DNA of 53,560 nt from Prevotella sp. (lineage in GTDB: Bacteria; Bacteroidota; Bacteroidia; Bacteroidales; Bacteroidaceae). A program made the translations under genes and the position numbers. The stretch covers positions 1 through 53,560 of the forward strand of contig JAFZSR010000060.1 in assembly GCA_017619275.1 (NCBI GenBank), read 5' to 3'. The notes beneath the pieces are model-generated. The model did no database searches and was not told the origin of the DNA. It was given only the letters and a program-made list of their open reading frames with translations. Shown piece by piece: positions 8,583 through 17,910 of this stretch. Each line of letters opens with the position of its first letter. Within the stretch, counting starts at the first letter, position 1.

Positions 8583-11510
8583 TTATCGTCCGCGGCGGTC
8601 GCTGTTGCCCCACTTCTTCTCATATCTTCCCTCGGTATCTACCTTGCCTCCAAACATGTTCAGGCGGTAGCGCACGTGCAGCATGGCGTATGAGTTGATG
8701 CTGTTGTAGCGTGTGTCGCTTCGTCCGTTGGCATTCACCCAACGCTCGTAGTTCGACTGCTGGCCGAGCAGGTCGTAGAAGTTCAAGGCCACGACGAGCG
8801 TCTTGGTCTTCAGGAAGGTCTTGGAGATTTGTCCGTTCCAGATGAGCTCGTTGGTGTTCGACGAGGGGTCGTTGTAGCCTCGGCGGCTGTTCTCGTGCAG
8901 GTTCGTCGAGATTTCCAGTCCGATGGGGAGTCGCACCATGACCTGTCCGCCATAGCTGAAGCGCCACGTGTCGAGGTTGGCGTTTGGCTGCAGCTCGTTG
9001 CGCGAGTGCTGATAGTTTACGTTGCCGTCGATGGTCACCTCCAACCAGTCGTTGCGGAAACTCATGTTCAGGCGCTGGTTCAGGTTGGTGGTCTTCGTCG
9101 TGTTCTTTGCGGCATCGGCCTTGTTTTGCGCCACATAGCTCACGTAGTTGTTGTAGCGCAGACGGGTGTCGGTGCCAATGTTCCAGTGCGCGGTGCTGTC
9201 GAGGGCGGTGCTGAAGTTGAAGCCGCCGTCGGCGTTCCAGTTGCCGTTGATGTTCTCCGGGTGCGACTCGCTGCCGCCGGTGTCGGGATTGTAGCGCACA
9301 AGGTTCGAAATCGAATTGCGTATGTTGCGGTAATTACCGTAGAGCACGATGCTGCGCTTGTATTTCTGTATATAATTGTTGTAGTAGACGTTCAGCGAGT
9401 TGGTGAACTGCGGCTTCAATCCAGGGTTACCCGAAGTGATGTAGAGAGGATTGGAGTCGTCACGAATGTCGAGCAGTTGCGTGATGTCGGGCTGTCGGGT
9501 GTCGCCGCGATAGGTCAGGCGGATGCTCTGCTGGTCGCTGAAGTTGTAGTGGAAATCGAGGGTGGGGGTGAAGTTGACCACATTGCGGATGGTGTCGACG
9601 TAGACGCCTCGGTAGTCCTGTATGAAGTTCGAGTGTTGAGGCTGCACGAGGAAGCCGATGTTGTAGTCGTACTCCTTCTGCCAGTGCCGCAGGGTGAGGC
9701 GGATGTTGTGGGTGTAGTTCTTATACTCGGAGAAGCGGCTGAGGTTGCGGTCGAGGTAGGGAGCCAATGGGTCGGAAGGATCTATAGGGTTGGATGGGGT
9801 GACCGGGTTGAGCCAGGAGTCCCAGTCGCGGTAGGCGGGCACGATGCCGCTGAATGGATCCAGGGGCATGTGGCTGAAGTCGTAGGTCTGTCGGTCGCTT
9901 TTGTTTTGGTTGTAGCGCAGCTCGTAGTTGGCCTGTAGATGGGCGCCTTTCCACAGCGGTTCGCTGTAAAGGGCACTCACGACGTAGCCACTGTTGTCCG
10001 AGGGCGTGGTATTGTAGCGGGCGGTGAAATAGGTGGAGTCTTGTCCGGCCTGGTTCTTCACACGGTGCAGATAGACCTCATTGTTTGAGGCGTTTCGGTT
10101 TTCGTTGTCGCCCATGGAGCCTTCCACGCGCAGGGTGACGTTGCGTCCCTTAGCGTTCAGTCGGCGGTAGAACTGCAACATGGCCCAAGCGTTCTTGCTC
10201 TCGCCATAGCTGAGGCTGGCGCCGTGGTTGCTGTTCACGGCGTATGGGCTTAATCGGCTGTTAGGGTTATTGCCAATCAAACCCATGTCGCCCAGCGGGT
10301 CCTCAACATAAAGGTAGGGGTCGTCGCTGAAGGTGGCGCTGGCCGATGTGCTGGTGCCGTCGTTCTTGCCGAAGCTGCCGTTGGCGCGCATCAGGATGTT
10401 GGTCAGCGTGTCGGGTTTCCACTCCACGCGGATGTTTCCGTTCCAATTGTCGCTGCGCGAGAGACTCTTCGACAGACTATTGGAGAAGGTGCGGTTGGTC
10501 TGAGAGTAGAAGTTTTCGCTGGCATTCTCGTTCTCGTTGTCGCCGCCTCGGTGGTTCCATCGTATGTTGGCGTCGGCCTTCAGGTGCTCTCCGTCGTCGT
10601 AGTTCAGGTTGGTGCCCAGCATCTTGCGGGAGTTCAGTCCGCGTCGATTCCACCATCCGGCGTTCTCCTCCTTGTTGTTCAGGTTGCCCATAACCACAAA
10701 TCGGGTTTTGTCAGTGAAGCTGCTACCCATGCCGCGTGAGGCGTAGCGATGGTGTGTACCGCCGGCCAGGTCGAGGTTGGTCATGTAGCCTCGGTTCATG
10801 CCTTTCTTGATGGTGAAGTCGAGCACGGCCTCCTTGTTGCCGTCCTCGATGCCAGTGATGCGTGCTTGGTCGCTCTGCTGGTCGTAGAACTTCACGTTCT
10901 GGATGATGCTCACGGGCAGGTTCTTCAGGGCCGTCTCCACGTCGCCGAGCATGAACTCCTTTCCGTCGAGCAGGATTTTTTCAATCTTTTTGCCGTTCAC
11001 GGTGATGTTGCCGTCCTCATCGACCTCGGCGCCGGGCATGCGCTTGATGAGTTCCTCGATGGGTGAGCCTTCGGGCGTGCGGAAGGCATCGGGGTTGTAG
11101 ACGAGCGTGTCTTTCCTGACGATGACCTGTGCGGCGCGCCCTGTCACCACGGCCTCCTTCAGCATCACCGTTTCGGGCAGCATGTTCAGGTTGCCCAAGT
11201 CTTGGCTTTGGTTCCGGCGTAGCGTCACCTCTCGTTCGATGGTTTGGAATCCCACCGACGAAATCTTTAGCCTGAAGATGCCGTTTGATGGTGCCTCCAC
11301 GGCGAAGTTGCCGCGCACGTCGGTCACGGTGCCGCCCACGAAGACGCTGTCCTTGGCCCAGAACAGTTGTACGGTGGCCTGTACCAGCGGCTCCTTCAAG
11401 TCGGCATCTTGCACGCAGCCGCTGATGGTGTGTTCACGCTCTTCCTGGGCATAAAGCGTAGAGGGCAGTAGCATGAGTATAGCTATTGCCCCCAAGATAA
11501 AATGTTTCAT
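8583..11510 (-). CDS. Outer-membrane beta-barrel / TonB-receptor-like protein
   Basis: A 975-aa outer-membrane protein from the ATG at 11510 (the open frame extends to 11540, but the signal peptide starts at 'MKHFILGAIAILMLL'). Order: signal peptide (1-22), carboxypeptidase-regulatory-like beta-sandwich (about 27-105), TonB plug-like domain (about 115-230, 'RMPGAEVDEDGNITVNGKKI'), then a long barrel with aromatic-rich strands. This matches the Bacteroidetes 'outer membrane beta-barrel family' related to TonB-dependent receptors. No SusD partner is adjacent, so it is not a classical PUL transporter. It is the last gene of a run behind lepA, a Crp-type regulator and metY, 43 bp after metY. The substrate is unknown. 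Confidence 0.85.
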   Translation of the reverse strand: MKHFILGAIAILMLLPSTLYAQEEREHTISGCVQDADLKEPLVQATVQLFWAKDSVFVGGTVTDVRGNFAVEAPSNGIFRLKISSVGFQTIEREVTLRRNQSQDLGNLNMLPETVMLKEAVVTGRAAQVIVRKDTLVYNPDAFRTPEGSPIEELIKRMPGAEVDEDGNITVNGKKIEKILLDGKEFMLGDVETALKNLPVSIIQNVKFYDQQSDQARITGIEDGNKEAVLDFTIKKGMNRGYMTNLDLAGGTHHRYASRGMGSSFTDKTRFVVMGNLNNKEENAGWWNRRGLNSRKMLGTNLNYDDGEHLKADANIRWNHRGGDNENENASENFYSQTNRTFSNSLSKSLSRSDNWNGNIRVEWKPDTLTNILMRANGSFGKNDGTSTSASATFSDDPYLYVEDPLGDMGLIGNNPNSRLSPYAVNSNHGASLSYGESKNAWAMLQFYRRLNAKGRNVTLRVEGSMGDNENRNASNNEVYLHRVKNQAGQDSTYFTARYNTTPSDNSGYVVSALYSEPLWKGAHLQANYELRYNQNKSDRQTYDFSHMPLDPFSGIVPAYRDWDSWLNPVTPSNPIDPSDPLAPYLDRNLSRFSEYKNYTHNIRLTLRHWQKEYDYNIGFLVQPQHSNFIQDYRGVYVDTIRNVVNFTPTLDFHYNFSDQQSIRLTYRGDTRQPDITQLLDIRDDSNPLYITSGNPGLKPQFTNSLNVYYNNYIQKYKRSIVLYGNYRNIRNSISNLVRYNPDTGGSESHPENINGNWNADGGFNFSTALDSTAHWNIGTDTRLRYNNYVSYVAQNKADAAKNTTKTTNLNQRLNMSFRNDWLEVTIDGNVNYQHSRNELQPNANLDTWRFSYGGQVMVRLPIGLEISTNLHENSRRGYNDPSSNTNELIWNGQISKTFLKTKTLVVALNFYDLLGQQSNYERWVNANGRSDTRYNSINSYAMLHVRYRLNMFGGKVDTEGRYEKKWGNSDRRGR

Positions 11511-11553
11511 CGAATTGTTTATATTTTTGTGTTGTGTCATTTGGATGCGTCTT

Positions 11554-12837
11554 TCACACGCGGTCGAGAGCCTGCCGGATGTCGTCGAGGATGTCGTCCA
11601 CGTCTTCGATACCCACGCTCAGTCGGATGAGGTCGGGGGCCACGCCGGCTTGCCGTAGCTGCTCGTCGCTCAGCTGGCGGTGTGTGTGGCTGGCGGGATG
11701 CAGCACACAGCTTCGGGCGTCGGCCACGTGGGTGGCAATGTTGATCATCTGCAGCGAGTCCATCCAACGGATGGCCGTCTCGCGGTCGCCCTTTAGACCG
11801 AAGGCGATGACGCCGCACGAGCCATTGGGCAGGTACTTCTGTCCGCGCTCATAGTTGGCATCGCCGGGCAGACCGCAATAGTGCACCCATGCCACCTGCG
11901 GGCAGTCGCGCAGGAACTCGGCCACACGCTGGGCGTTGCGGCAGTGTTGGGCCATGCGCAGGTGTAGCGTCTGCAGTCCCAGGTTCAGCAGGAAACAGTT
12001 CTGCGGAGCGGGGATGCTGCCCAGGTCGCGCATCAGCTGGGCCACCAGCTTGGTGGTGTAGCCCATGCGGCCGAAAGCTTTCACATAGGTCAGACCGTGA
12101 TAAGACTCGTCGGGGGTGCAGAGGCCGGGGAACTTCTCGGCATTTGCGAGCCAGTCGAAGTTGCCGCTGTCAACCACGGCGCCGCCCACTTGCGTGGCCA
12201 TGCCGTCCATATACTTCGTGGTGCTGTGGGTCACGATGTCGGCTCCCCACTCGAAGGGTCGGCAGTTGATGGGTGTGGCAAAAGTGTTGTCGACGATGAG
12301 GGGCACACCGTTGTGATGGGCGATGCGGGCAAACTTCTCGATGTCGAGCACGGCGCAGCCGGGGTTGGAGATGGTCTCGCCAAAAAGGGCCTTGGTATTG
12401 GGGCGGAAAGCCTGTTGAATCTCCTCCTCGCTGGCGTCGGGGTTGACAAAAGTGCACTCGATGCCCAGCTTCTTCAGCGTCACGCCAAAGAGGTTGAAGG
12501 TGCCGCCGTAGATTTCGTTAGAGGTGACGAAGTGGTCGCCGGACTCGCAGATGTTGAACAGGGCGTAGAAGTTGGCGGCTTGCCCACTGCTGGTGAGCAC
12601 GCAGCCCACGCCACCCTCCAGGGCTGCAATCTTGGCAGCCACGGCGTCGTTGGTGGGGTTCTGTAGACGGGTGTAGAAATAGCCCTCCTTCTTCAGGTCG
12701 AAGAGCTGTGCCATCTCGTCGCTGTCATCGTATTTGAAGGTGGTCGACTGAATGATGGGCACTTCAACGGGTTCACCGTTGTGTGGTTGGTAGCCCGCCC
12801 TCACGCAGAGCGAGCCTTGACGTAGTTTCTTTTCCAT
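11554..12837 (-). CDS. metY: O-acetylhomoserine sulfhydrylase (PLP-dependent)
   Basis: This 427-aa enzyme of the Cys/Met metabolism PLP family should convert O-acetylhomoserine plus sulfide to homocysteine in the cytoplasm. K208 in 'VTHSTTKYMDG' is the Schiff-base lysine. 'YFYTRLQNPT' near residue 53 and 'SSGQAA' near 83 are phosphate- and cofactor-binding motifs of the family. Length and the insert-bearing N-terminal third fit MetY better than the shorter MetB/MetC enzymes. It starts 5 nt after the stop of the Crp-family gene, so the two are probably co-transcribed. Confidence 0.9.
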   Translation of the reverse strand: MEKKLRQGSLCVRAGYQPHNGEPVEVPIIQSTTFKYDDSDEMAQLFDLKKEGYFYTRLQNPTNDAVAAKIAALEGGVGCVLTSSGQAANFYALFNICESGDHFVTSNEIYGGTFNLFGVTLKKLGIECTFVNPDASEEEIQQAFRPNTKALFGETISNPGCAVLDIEKFARIAHHNGVPLIVDNTFATPINCRPFEWGADIVTHSTTKYMDGMATQVGGAVVDSGNFDWLANAEKFPGLCTPDESYHGLTYVKAFGRMGYTTKLVAQLMRDLGSIPAPQNCFLLNLGLQTLHLRMAQHCRNAQRVAEFLRDCPQVAWVHYCGLPGDANYERGQKYLPNGSCGVIAFGLKGDRETAIRWMDSLQMINIATHVADARSCVLHPASHTHRQLSDEQLRQAGVAPDLIRLSVGIEDVDDILDDIRQALDRV

Positions 12838-12842
12838 TGATG

Positions 12843-13445
12843 TTATTTGTCGTTAAGCAGCGCAGCAGTGCGCACACGCGAGAGGGTCTCGGGAGTCATC
12901 TGCAGGTAGCTGGCAATGTAGACCAGTGGTGCGCGAAGCACCAACTGCGGTGCACGCTTCACCAGCTTGGCATAGCGGTCCTGTGCCGACTCGAAGCGAA
13001 GCATGTCGGCATGGTGCTGGCTGATGATGAGCGACTCCTCCAGTATCTTGCGGTAGAGCATCTGGATGTTGATGCACTTGATGGCTGCTGCTTCCAGGTC
13101 GCGCTTGGGTATAGAGTAGATGATGCTGGGTTCCAGCGCCTGAATCTGCAACCGCGTAGGCTCTTCCTTGAATAGGCTCTCGATGCACATCACGATGCTG
13201 TTCTCGGTGGTCATATATTCGGTGAGCTCTTTCTTGTTCTTGTAGTAGAACTGTCGCACCAGTCCCTTCACCACCCAATAGATGTTCTCGCACACCTCGC
13301 CTTCGCGCAGGATGATCTCGTTCTTGGCGTACTTGCGCGGGATGAGTATGCTTTCCAGCACGTCCAACTCGTCGTGGGTCATGGTGCTGTATCTTCGTGC
13401 CAATTCGCGGGCCACGTCGCGGGGAGTTAAACTTAGGTTTGCCAT
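12843..13445 (-). CDS. Crp/Fnr-family transcription regulator
   Basis: A 200-aa protein with an N-terminal cyclic-nucleotide-binding-type beta-roll (about 30-130, 'EIILREGEVCENIYWVVKGLVRQF') and a C-terminal winged helix ('YIASYLQMTPETLSRVR', about 172-188). The Cys cluster of Fnr is absent, so it is not an oxygen-sensing Fnr by sequence. It lies between lepA (17-nt gap) and metY (5-nt gap), and may control metY and the outer-membrane protein that follows. The ligand is unknown; many Bacteroidetes members of this group have no known effector. Confidence 0.88.
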   Translation of the reverse strand: MANLSLTPRDVARELARRYSTMTHDELDVLESILIPRKYAKNEIILREGEVCENIYWVVKGLVRQFYYKNKKELTEYMTTENSIVMCIESLFKEEPTRLQIQALEPSIIYSIPKRDLEAAAIKCINIQMLYRKILEESLIISQHHADMLRFESAQDRYAKLVKRAPQLVLRAPLVYIASYLQMTPETLSRVRTAALLNDK

Positions 13446-13462
13446 GTTATTGATATTTTTAG

Positions 13463-15244
13463 TCAGTCGAGCTTTAATACTGCGAGGAATGCTTTCTGGG
13501 GCACTTCCACGTTGCCAATTTGCTTCATGCGCTTCTTGCCGCGCTTCTGCTTCTCCAATAGTTTTCGCTTACGGGTGACGTCGCCACCGTAGCACTTTGC
13601 CAGCACATCTTTGCGAACCTGCTTCACCGTCTCGCGGGCGATGATCTTCGCACCGATGGCGGCCTGGATGGCGATGTCGAACTGCTGGCGGGGTATCAGC
13701 TCCTTCAGCTTCTCGCACATGCGGCGGCCAAAGGTCACGGCGTTGTCCTGGTGCGTCAGCGTGGAGAGGGCGTCCACCGGCTCACCGTTGAGCAGGATGT
13801 CGAGCTTCACCAGCTTCGAGGGGCGGAAGCAGTCCACATGGTAGTCGAACGAAGCGTAGCCCTTCGAGATGCTCTTCAGCTTGTCGTAGAAATCAATGAC
13901 GATTTCGCCCAGCGGAAGCATGAAGTGCAGCTCCATGCGCCCGCCACTGACGTACTGCTGGTCGATGAGCTCGCCGCGCTTGTCGAGGCAGAGCGTCATG
14001 ATGGGGCCGATGAAGGCCGAGGCGGTGATGATTGAGGCGCGGATGTAAGGCTCCTCAATATGGTCAATCATCGTCTGGTCGGGCAGACCGCTGGGGTTGT
14101 GCACCTCCTTCACCTCGCCCTGCTTGGTGTAGCACATATAGCTGACGTTGGGCACCGTGGTGATGACGTCCATGTCGAACTCGCGGTCCAGTCGCTCCTG
14201 CACAATCTCCATGTGTAGCAGTCCCAGGAAACCACAGCGGAATCCGAAGCCCAGGGCCACCGAACTTTCGGGCTGGAAGGTCAGCGAGGCGTCGTTCAGC
14301 TGCAGCTTCTCCAACGAGGCGCGTAGGTTCTCATAGTCGGTGGGGTCGATGGGATAGACACCGGCGAACACCATCGGCTTCACCTCCTGGAATCCCTCGA
14401 TGGCTGCGTCGCAGGGGCGGGCTACATGGGTGATGGTGTCGCCCACCTTCACCTCCTTCGAGTCTTTGATGCCGCTGATGATATAGCCCACGTCGCCCGT
14501 GCGCAACTCTGCGCGGGGAATCATGTCCATCTTCAGCACGCCCACCTCGTCGGCGTCGTACTCCATGCCGGTGTTGAAGAATTTCACCTTGTCGCCCTTG
14601 CGAATCACGCCGTTCACAATCTTGAAATAGGCGATGATGCCGCGGAACGAGTTGAATACCGAGTCGAAGATGAGCGCCTGCAGTGGAGCCTCCTCGTCGC
14701 CAACAGGGTGGGGGATGCGGTCGACGACGGCGTTCAAGATGTCGTCGACGCCTTCGCCCGTTTTGGCACTGGCACGGATAATGTCTTCGGGGTCGCAGCC
14801 TATCAAGTCCACAATCTCGTCCTCCACCTCTTCGGGCATGGCACTGGGCATGTCAATCTTGTTGATCACGGGGATGATCTCCAGGTTGTTGTCGATGGCC
14901 ATGTAGAGGTTCGAGATGGTCTGCGCCTGCACGCCCTGCGTGGCGTCCACCACCAACAGTGCGCCTTCGCAAGCAGCGATGGAGCGACTCACCTCGTAGC
15001 TGAAGTCCACGTGTCCCGGCGTGTCAATCAGGTTCAAAATATATTTTTGTCCGTCGCGTTCATATTCCATTTGGATGGCGTGGCTCTTGATGGTGATGCC
15101 GCGCTCACGCTCCAAATCCATGTCGTCGAGCATCTGCCCCTCCGTCACCTGGATGGTTTTTGTGCGTTCCAGCAGACGGTCGGCCAGCGTCGATTTCCCG
15201 TGGTCAATATGTGCGATGATGCAGAAGTTTCGTATGTTCTTCAT
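13463..15244 (-). CDS. lepA: Elongation factor 4 (ribosome back-translocase)
   Basis: A full-length 593-aa translational GTPase. Visible motifs: G1 'AHIDHGKST' near residue 10, G3 'DTPGHVDF', G4 'NKID', and the LepA-specific C-terminal domain ending '[24 protein letters not shown]'. LepA binds the ribosome and influences translocation and initiation under stress. It is the first gene of the run lepA-crp-metY-OMP. The T6SS operon ends 179 bp upstream on the same strand. Confidence 0.97.
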   Translation of the reverse strand: MKNIRNFCIIAHIDHGKSTLADRLLERTKTIQVTEGQMLDDMDLERERGITIKSHAIQMEYERDGQKYILNLIDTPGHVDFSYEVSRSIAACEGALLVVDATQGVQAQTISNLYMAIDNNLEIIPVINKIDMPSAMPEEVEDEIVDLIGCDPEDIIRASAKTGEGVDDILNAVVDRIPHPVGDEEAPLQALIFDSVFNSFRGIIAYFKIVNGVIRKGDKVKFFNTGMEYDADEVGVLKMDMIPRAELRTGDVGYIISGIKDSKEVKVGDTITHVARPCDAAIEGFQEVKPMVFAGVYPIDPTDYENLRASLEKLQLNDASLTFQPESSVALGFGFRCGFLGLLHMEIVQERLDREFDMDVITTVPNVSYMCYTKQGEVKEVHNPSGLPDQTMIDHIEEPYIRASIITASAFIGPIMTLCLDKRGELIDQQYVSGGRMELHFMLPLGEIVIDFYDKLKSISKGYASFDYHVDCFRPSKLVKLDILLNGEPVDALSTLTHQDNAVTFGRRMCEKLKELIPRQQFDIAIQAAIGAKIIARETVKQVRKDVLAKCYGGDVTRKRKLLEKQKRGKKRMKQIGNVEVPQKAFLAVLKLD

Positions 15245-15266
15245 TTCGCTTTAGCCAATTTGGTGG

Positions 15267-15274
15267 CAAAAGTA
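15267..15274 (-). promoter_or_regulatory. -7 element upstream of lepA
   Basis: The minus strand reads TACTTTTG (TAnnTTTG) 22 bp before the lepA ATG. A -33 TTG is not clear. It would separate lepA transcription from T6SS read-through. Confidence 0.45.
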
Positions 15275-15422
15275 CAAAAAAAACTCGATATTCGTGCGCA
15301 TTTTGCATTTTTTATAATGAGAAAAAACTGTATTTGTTTTCTGATTCTGTTTGGAAAATGATAATTTGTCCAATCATTGCTCAAATAACATGACTGTAGT
15401 ATTAGCTATATGAAAATGGTCT

Positions 15423-17885
15423 TTACAGGTCTTTTTCTATATATGTGAACATAGTGTTGCCTATGATGAAGGAGTCGCCGTGGTAAAGCCATCGTTTTTT
15501 GCCAACGGCAATGGGCTTGCCTGAGAAGAGAACACCATCCTCGATGGCTAAAATGAAGGGGTTACTGCGCTTCATGCGAATCTCGGCATGCACAGGGGCG
15601 ACATGCCCCCTGAGATCCCACGAGAGTTGCAGGCTGCAGTCCACGCTCTTGCCTATTGTGACCACACGATCGGGAGCGTTGCGGAACCACTTATAGATGG
15701 CAATGTCCATCTCTTTGACATCTCCTTGAACCTTCAGGAAGAAACGGTCGGAGCGTGGCGACACTGATGCTATACTGACAGCGAGACCTACGGCGTAGAC
15801 CATGAAGCTGATGAGCAACAGCACGCGATAGTCGACATCGGAATCAAAGAACAGCCACCAGACATACATGGAGATGATGCCAATGGCAATGCCTGGCAAG
15901 ATGAGTGATTTGCGAAGCACCACACGCGTGCCATGTGTGCCACAATAGGCAATGATGAATCCAGAGAGCGTCCAGGGAATCCACTCCAGAAGTATTTCGA
16001 CCAGTTCGTTCCTGACAACGGCGATGACAATGCTGGCCACCAAGAAAACAAGATAGCAGGAAACGGCGGCTATGACGGCCCTTAACAATACACCACCGAA
16101 ATGGTGCAGCACTTCGGATAAGCGAACTGACAGAACAGCAATGCCTAACGTTAGGAAAAATCCAATGGCAAAGCCAAAAGCTGAAAGTGGTGAGATACTA
16201 TCCTGATATAACAAGGCTGCTGCCTCTTTACTACCCTCCTGCACTCCATAGAGTAGATGTAACATTTTGGTAACCAGAAAATGAGTAATGGTATGCTCCC
16301 GGGTAATGAATACCAGCCACGCCAACCAAGCTGCCACGATGGCCATGATGATCCATTTCATATAGTAAGGGGCATTGTGGCGGTCAAGCAGGTTATGAGG
16401 GTTGTAGTAGTGCACCCCCTCTTTGCAGCGGTCGCTGTATTCTGGACAGTGATACTGATTCTCGTCCCAACAGGTCTTATGCATAGTGTGACTACATTTT
16501 ACTACAATCTCATCGCCTGTTTCGAAGGGTTGTTTGCAGAGATAACACGACTCGTGCACTGCTGTCATGCCGAAACCCATGCGGCTCCCTGTATAGCGCA
16601 CCACGTATTTGTGAAGAAAAAGACGATAGCGGATGAAGGGGATGAGCAGCTGGAACAATAACCAAACGATGAGCAGGATGAAAATTGCTAAGAGAATGCT
16701 TTGAGCAATGACAAGGGATATTTTGTGCCCATGTACAATGATTGGATTGAAGATGTTGCCTTCTTGAATGGATGCCGAAAACGAAGTGATGAGACTGTCG
16801 GTCTTGGAGTCGGAGAACAGTACGGTAAGTGTCTCAATATTGCCGCGGTAAACCTTACCGTCGGGATTCTCAAAGGTAAACTCATTGGCATCTGGACTGA
16901 CGTTGAAGGTATTCAAGACATTGTTCTTGAAGGTTGTTCCACTGTAATGTGGCATAAAGATGCCATGTGTGTGTTGGCAGAATTCACGGATCACGATAGA
17001 CTCTTGGCTTTCACCAGCTTCATTCAGAGGCCTCATGCTGGCGTAAGAACACAGGAAATCGGGTATCGCGTTAGGTTCTTGATGTACCATTTGTTCCTGA
17101 AACAGATAATGGTCGGGATCGAGCGGCATATCCGTCTCGTCGTCATACACCCGCTCGTCAGAAAAAATAAGCAAGACCTTCTTCTTGGCATCTGCCCACG
17201 GCTCTTCATTGCTGTTCATCTCATCCTGTTTCTGCAAGATGGAACGATAGAGGCAGATGAACTGATCGTTTGGGGAATTGGCTGTTTGGTCGTTTGGCCG
17301 TTTGGGGTGTTGGTCATTTGGGGTGAGATACAAATCCTTTTTGAAATAGTTTTCAAGGATATAGTCTGTCACCTCCATCGACTCGCTGACAGTATAACCC
17401 TGCATGAAAGCAATATACAGATTGTGATGGTTGAACACGGCTCGCAACTCGGTAACGTAGTCACGAAGCCGGTCGAGCGACGATTGTGGCAGGGTGGCAT
17501 CGACTAGTGTCAACAACTTGATACCAGCCTTGCTGATGTTGTCGCCCTTGAGATTGCGCCCTGCAATGAGCCGGGGCAATGAATGAGCATGCTTCTTGAT
17601 GCCGTCAACAGTTTCGGTTACACTGACGCGTACACGGCTCGAGTCCATCAGTGAATATGGACCGATATCATCGTACATTCGGGTGGTGACTACGAAGGTT
17701 TTGTAATCAGGAGAGAATTCCACTTTATGTACTTGCATCGCTTCTTTGTGCTGTGGTTTCAACTCATCGATGAAATCTTCCATTTCATCAACATCCACAA
17801 ACTGTTCCACCAAATGGTCGCAACCCGACAAGCCCAGCATCAGTACGATGCAAGACAGATAATAGATATAAAATGTACGTCTCAT
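15423..17885 (-). CDS. Membrane lipoprotein with VWA-like, RING-H2 and FHA-like domains; candidate E3 ligase and T6SS membrane component
   Basis: 820 aa from the ATG at 17885 (a GTG at 17900 is less likely). Order: lipobox 'LGLSGC' with C22; a VWA-like domain (about 115-310, 'LLTLVDATLPQS', 'VLLIFSDERVYD'); a membrane helix (about 390-420); a RING-H2 signature C447-x2-C450-x13-C464-x-H466-x2-H469-x2-C472-x7-C480-x6-C487, including the typical 'F.xGDEIVxKCxHxxHxxC...CP'; about five more membrane helices (507-707); and a C-terminal FHA-like fold (about 740-820, 'VTIGKSVDCSLQL', 'PVHAEI', 'YHGDSFIIG'). The last Cys pair is spaced x6 instead of the usual x2. The membrane helices would put RING and FHA in the cytoplasm. 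With Ubl, E2 and E1 in the same operon, an E3 role is the natural inference. The VWA part may correspond to TssR of Bacteroidetes T6SS, which I could not confirm. Confidence 0.8.
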   Translation of the reverse strand: MRRTFYIYYLSCIVLMLGLSGCDHLVEQFVDVDEMEDFIDELKPQHKEAMQVHKVEFSPDYKTFVVTTRMYDDIGPYSLMDSSRVRVSVTETVDGIKKHAHSLPRLIAGRNLKGDNISKAGIKLLTLVDATLPQSSLDRLRDYVTELRAVFNHHNLYIAFMQGYTVSESMEVTDYILENYFKKDLYLTPNDQHPKRPNDQTANSPNDQFICLYRSILQKQDEMNSNEEPWADAKKKVLLIFSDERVYDDETDMPLDPDHYLFQEQMVHQEPNAIPDFLCSYASMRPLNEAGESQESIVIREFCQHTHGIFMPHYSGTTFKNNVLNTFNVSPDANEFTFENPDGKVYRGNIETLTVLFSDSKTDSLITSFSASIQEGNIFNPIIVHGHKISLVIAQSILLAIFILLIVWLLFQLLIPFIRYRLFLHKYVVRYTGSRMGFGMTAVHESCYLCKQPFETGDEIVVKCSHTMHKTCWDENQYHCPEYSDRCKEGVHYYNPHNLLDRHNAPYYMKWIIMAIVAAWLAWLVFITREHTITHFLVTKMLHLLYGVQEGSKEAAALLYQDSISPLSAFGFAIGFFLTLGIAVLSVRLSEVLHHFGGVLLRAVIAAVSCYLVFLVASIVIAVVRNELVEILLEWIPWTLSGFIIAYCGTHGTRVVLRKSLILPGIAIGIISMYVWWLFFDSDVDYRVLLLISFMVYAVGLAVSIASVSPRSDRFFLKVQGDVKEMDIAIYKWFRNAPDRVVTIGKSVDCSLQLSWDLRGHVAPVHAEIRMKRSNPFILAIEDGVLFSGKPIAVGKKRWLYHGDSFIIGNTMFTYIEKDL

Positions 17886-17910
17886 TATTTCGTTATTCAC
17901 TTTTCAATTC

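Noticed and set aside
11554-12837. Cystathionine gamma-synthase or gamma-lyase (MetB/MetC)
   Set aside because: The length (427 aa) and N-terminal insert fit O-acetylhomoserine sulfhydrylase better.
16380-16545. Zinc-ribbon (TerY-C type) reading of the Cys/His cluster
   Set aside because: A C-terminal VWA partner zinc ribbon was considered because a VWA-like domain is present, but the spacing and the H-x2-H pair fit RING-H2 better. It remains the main alternative.
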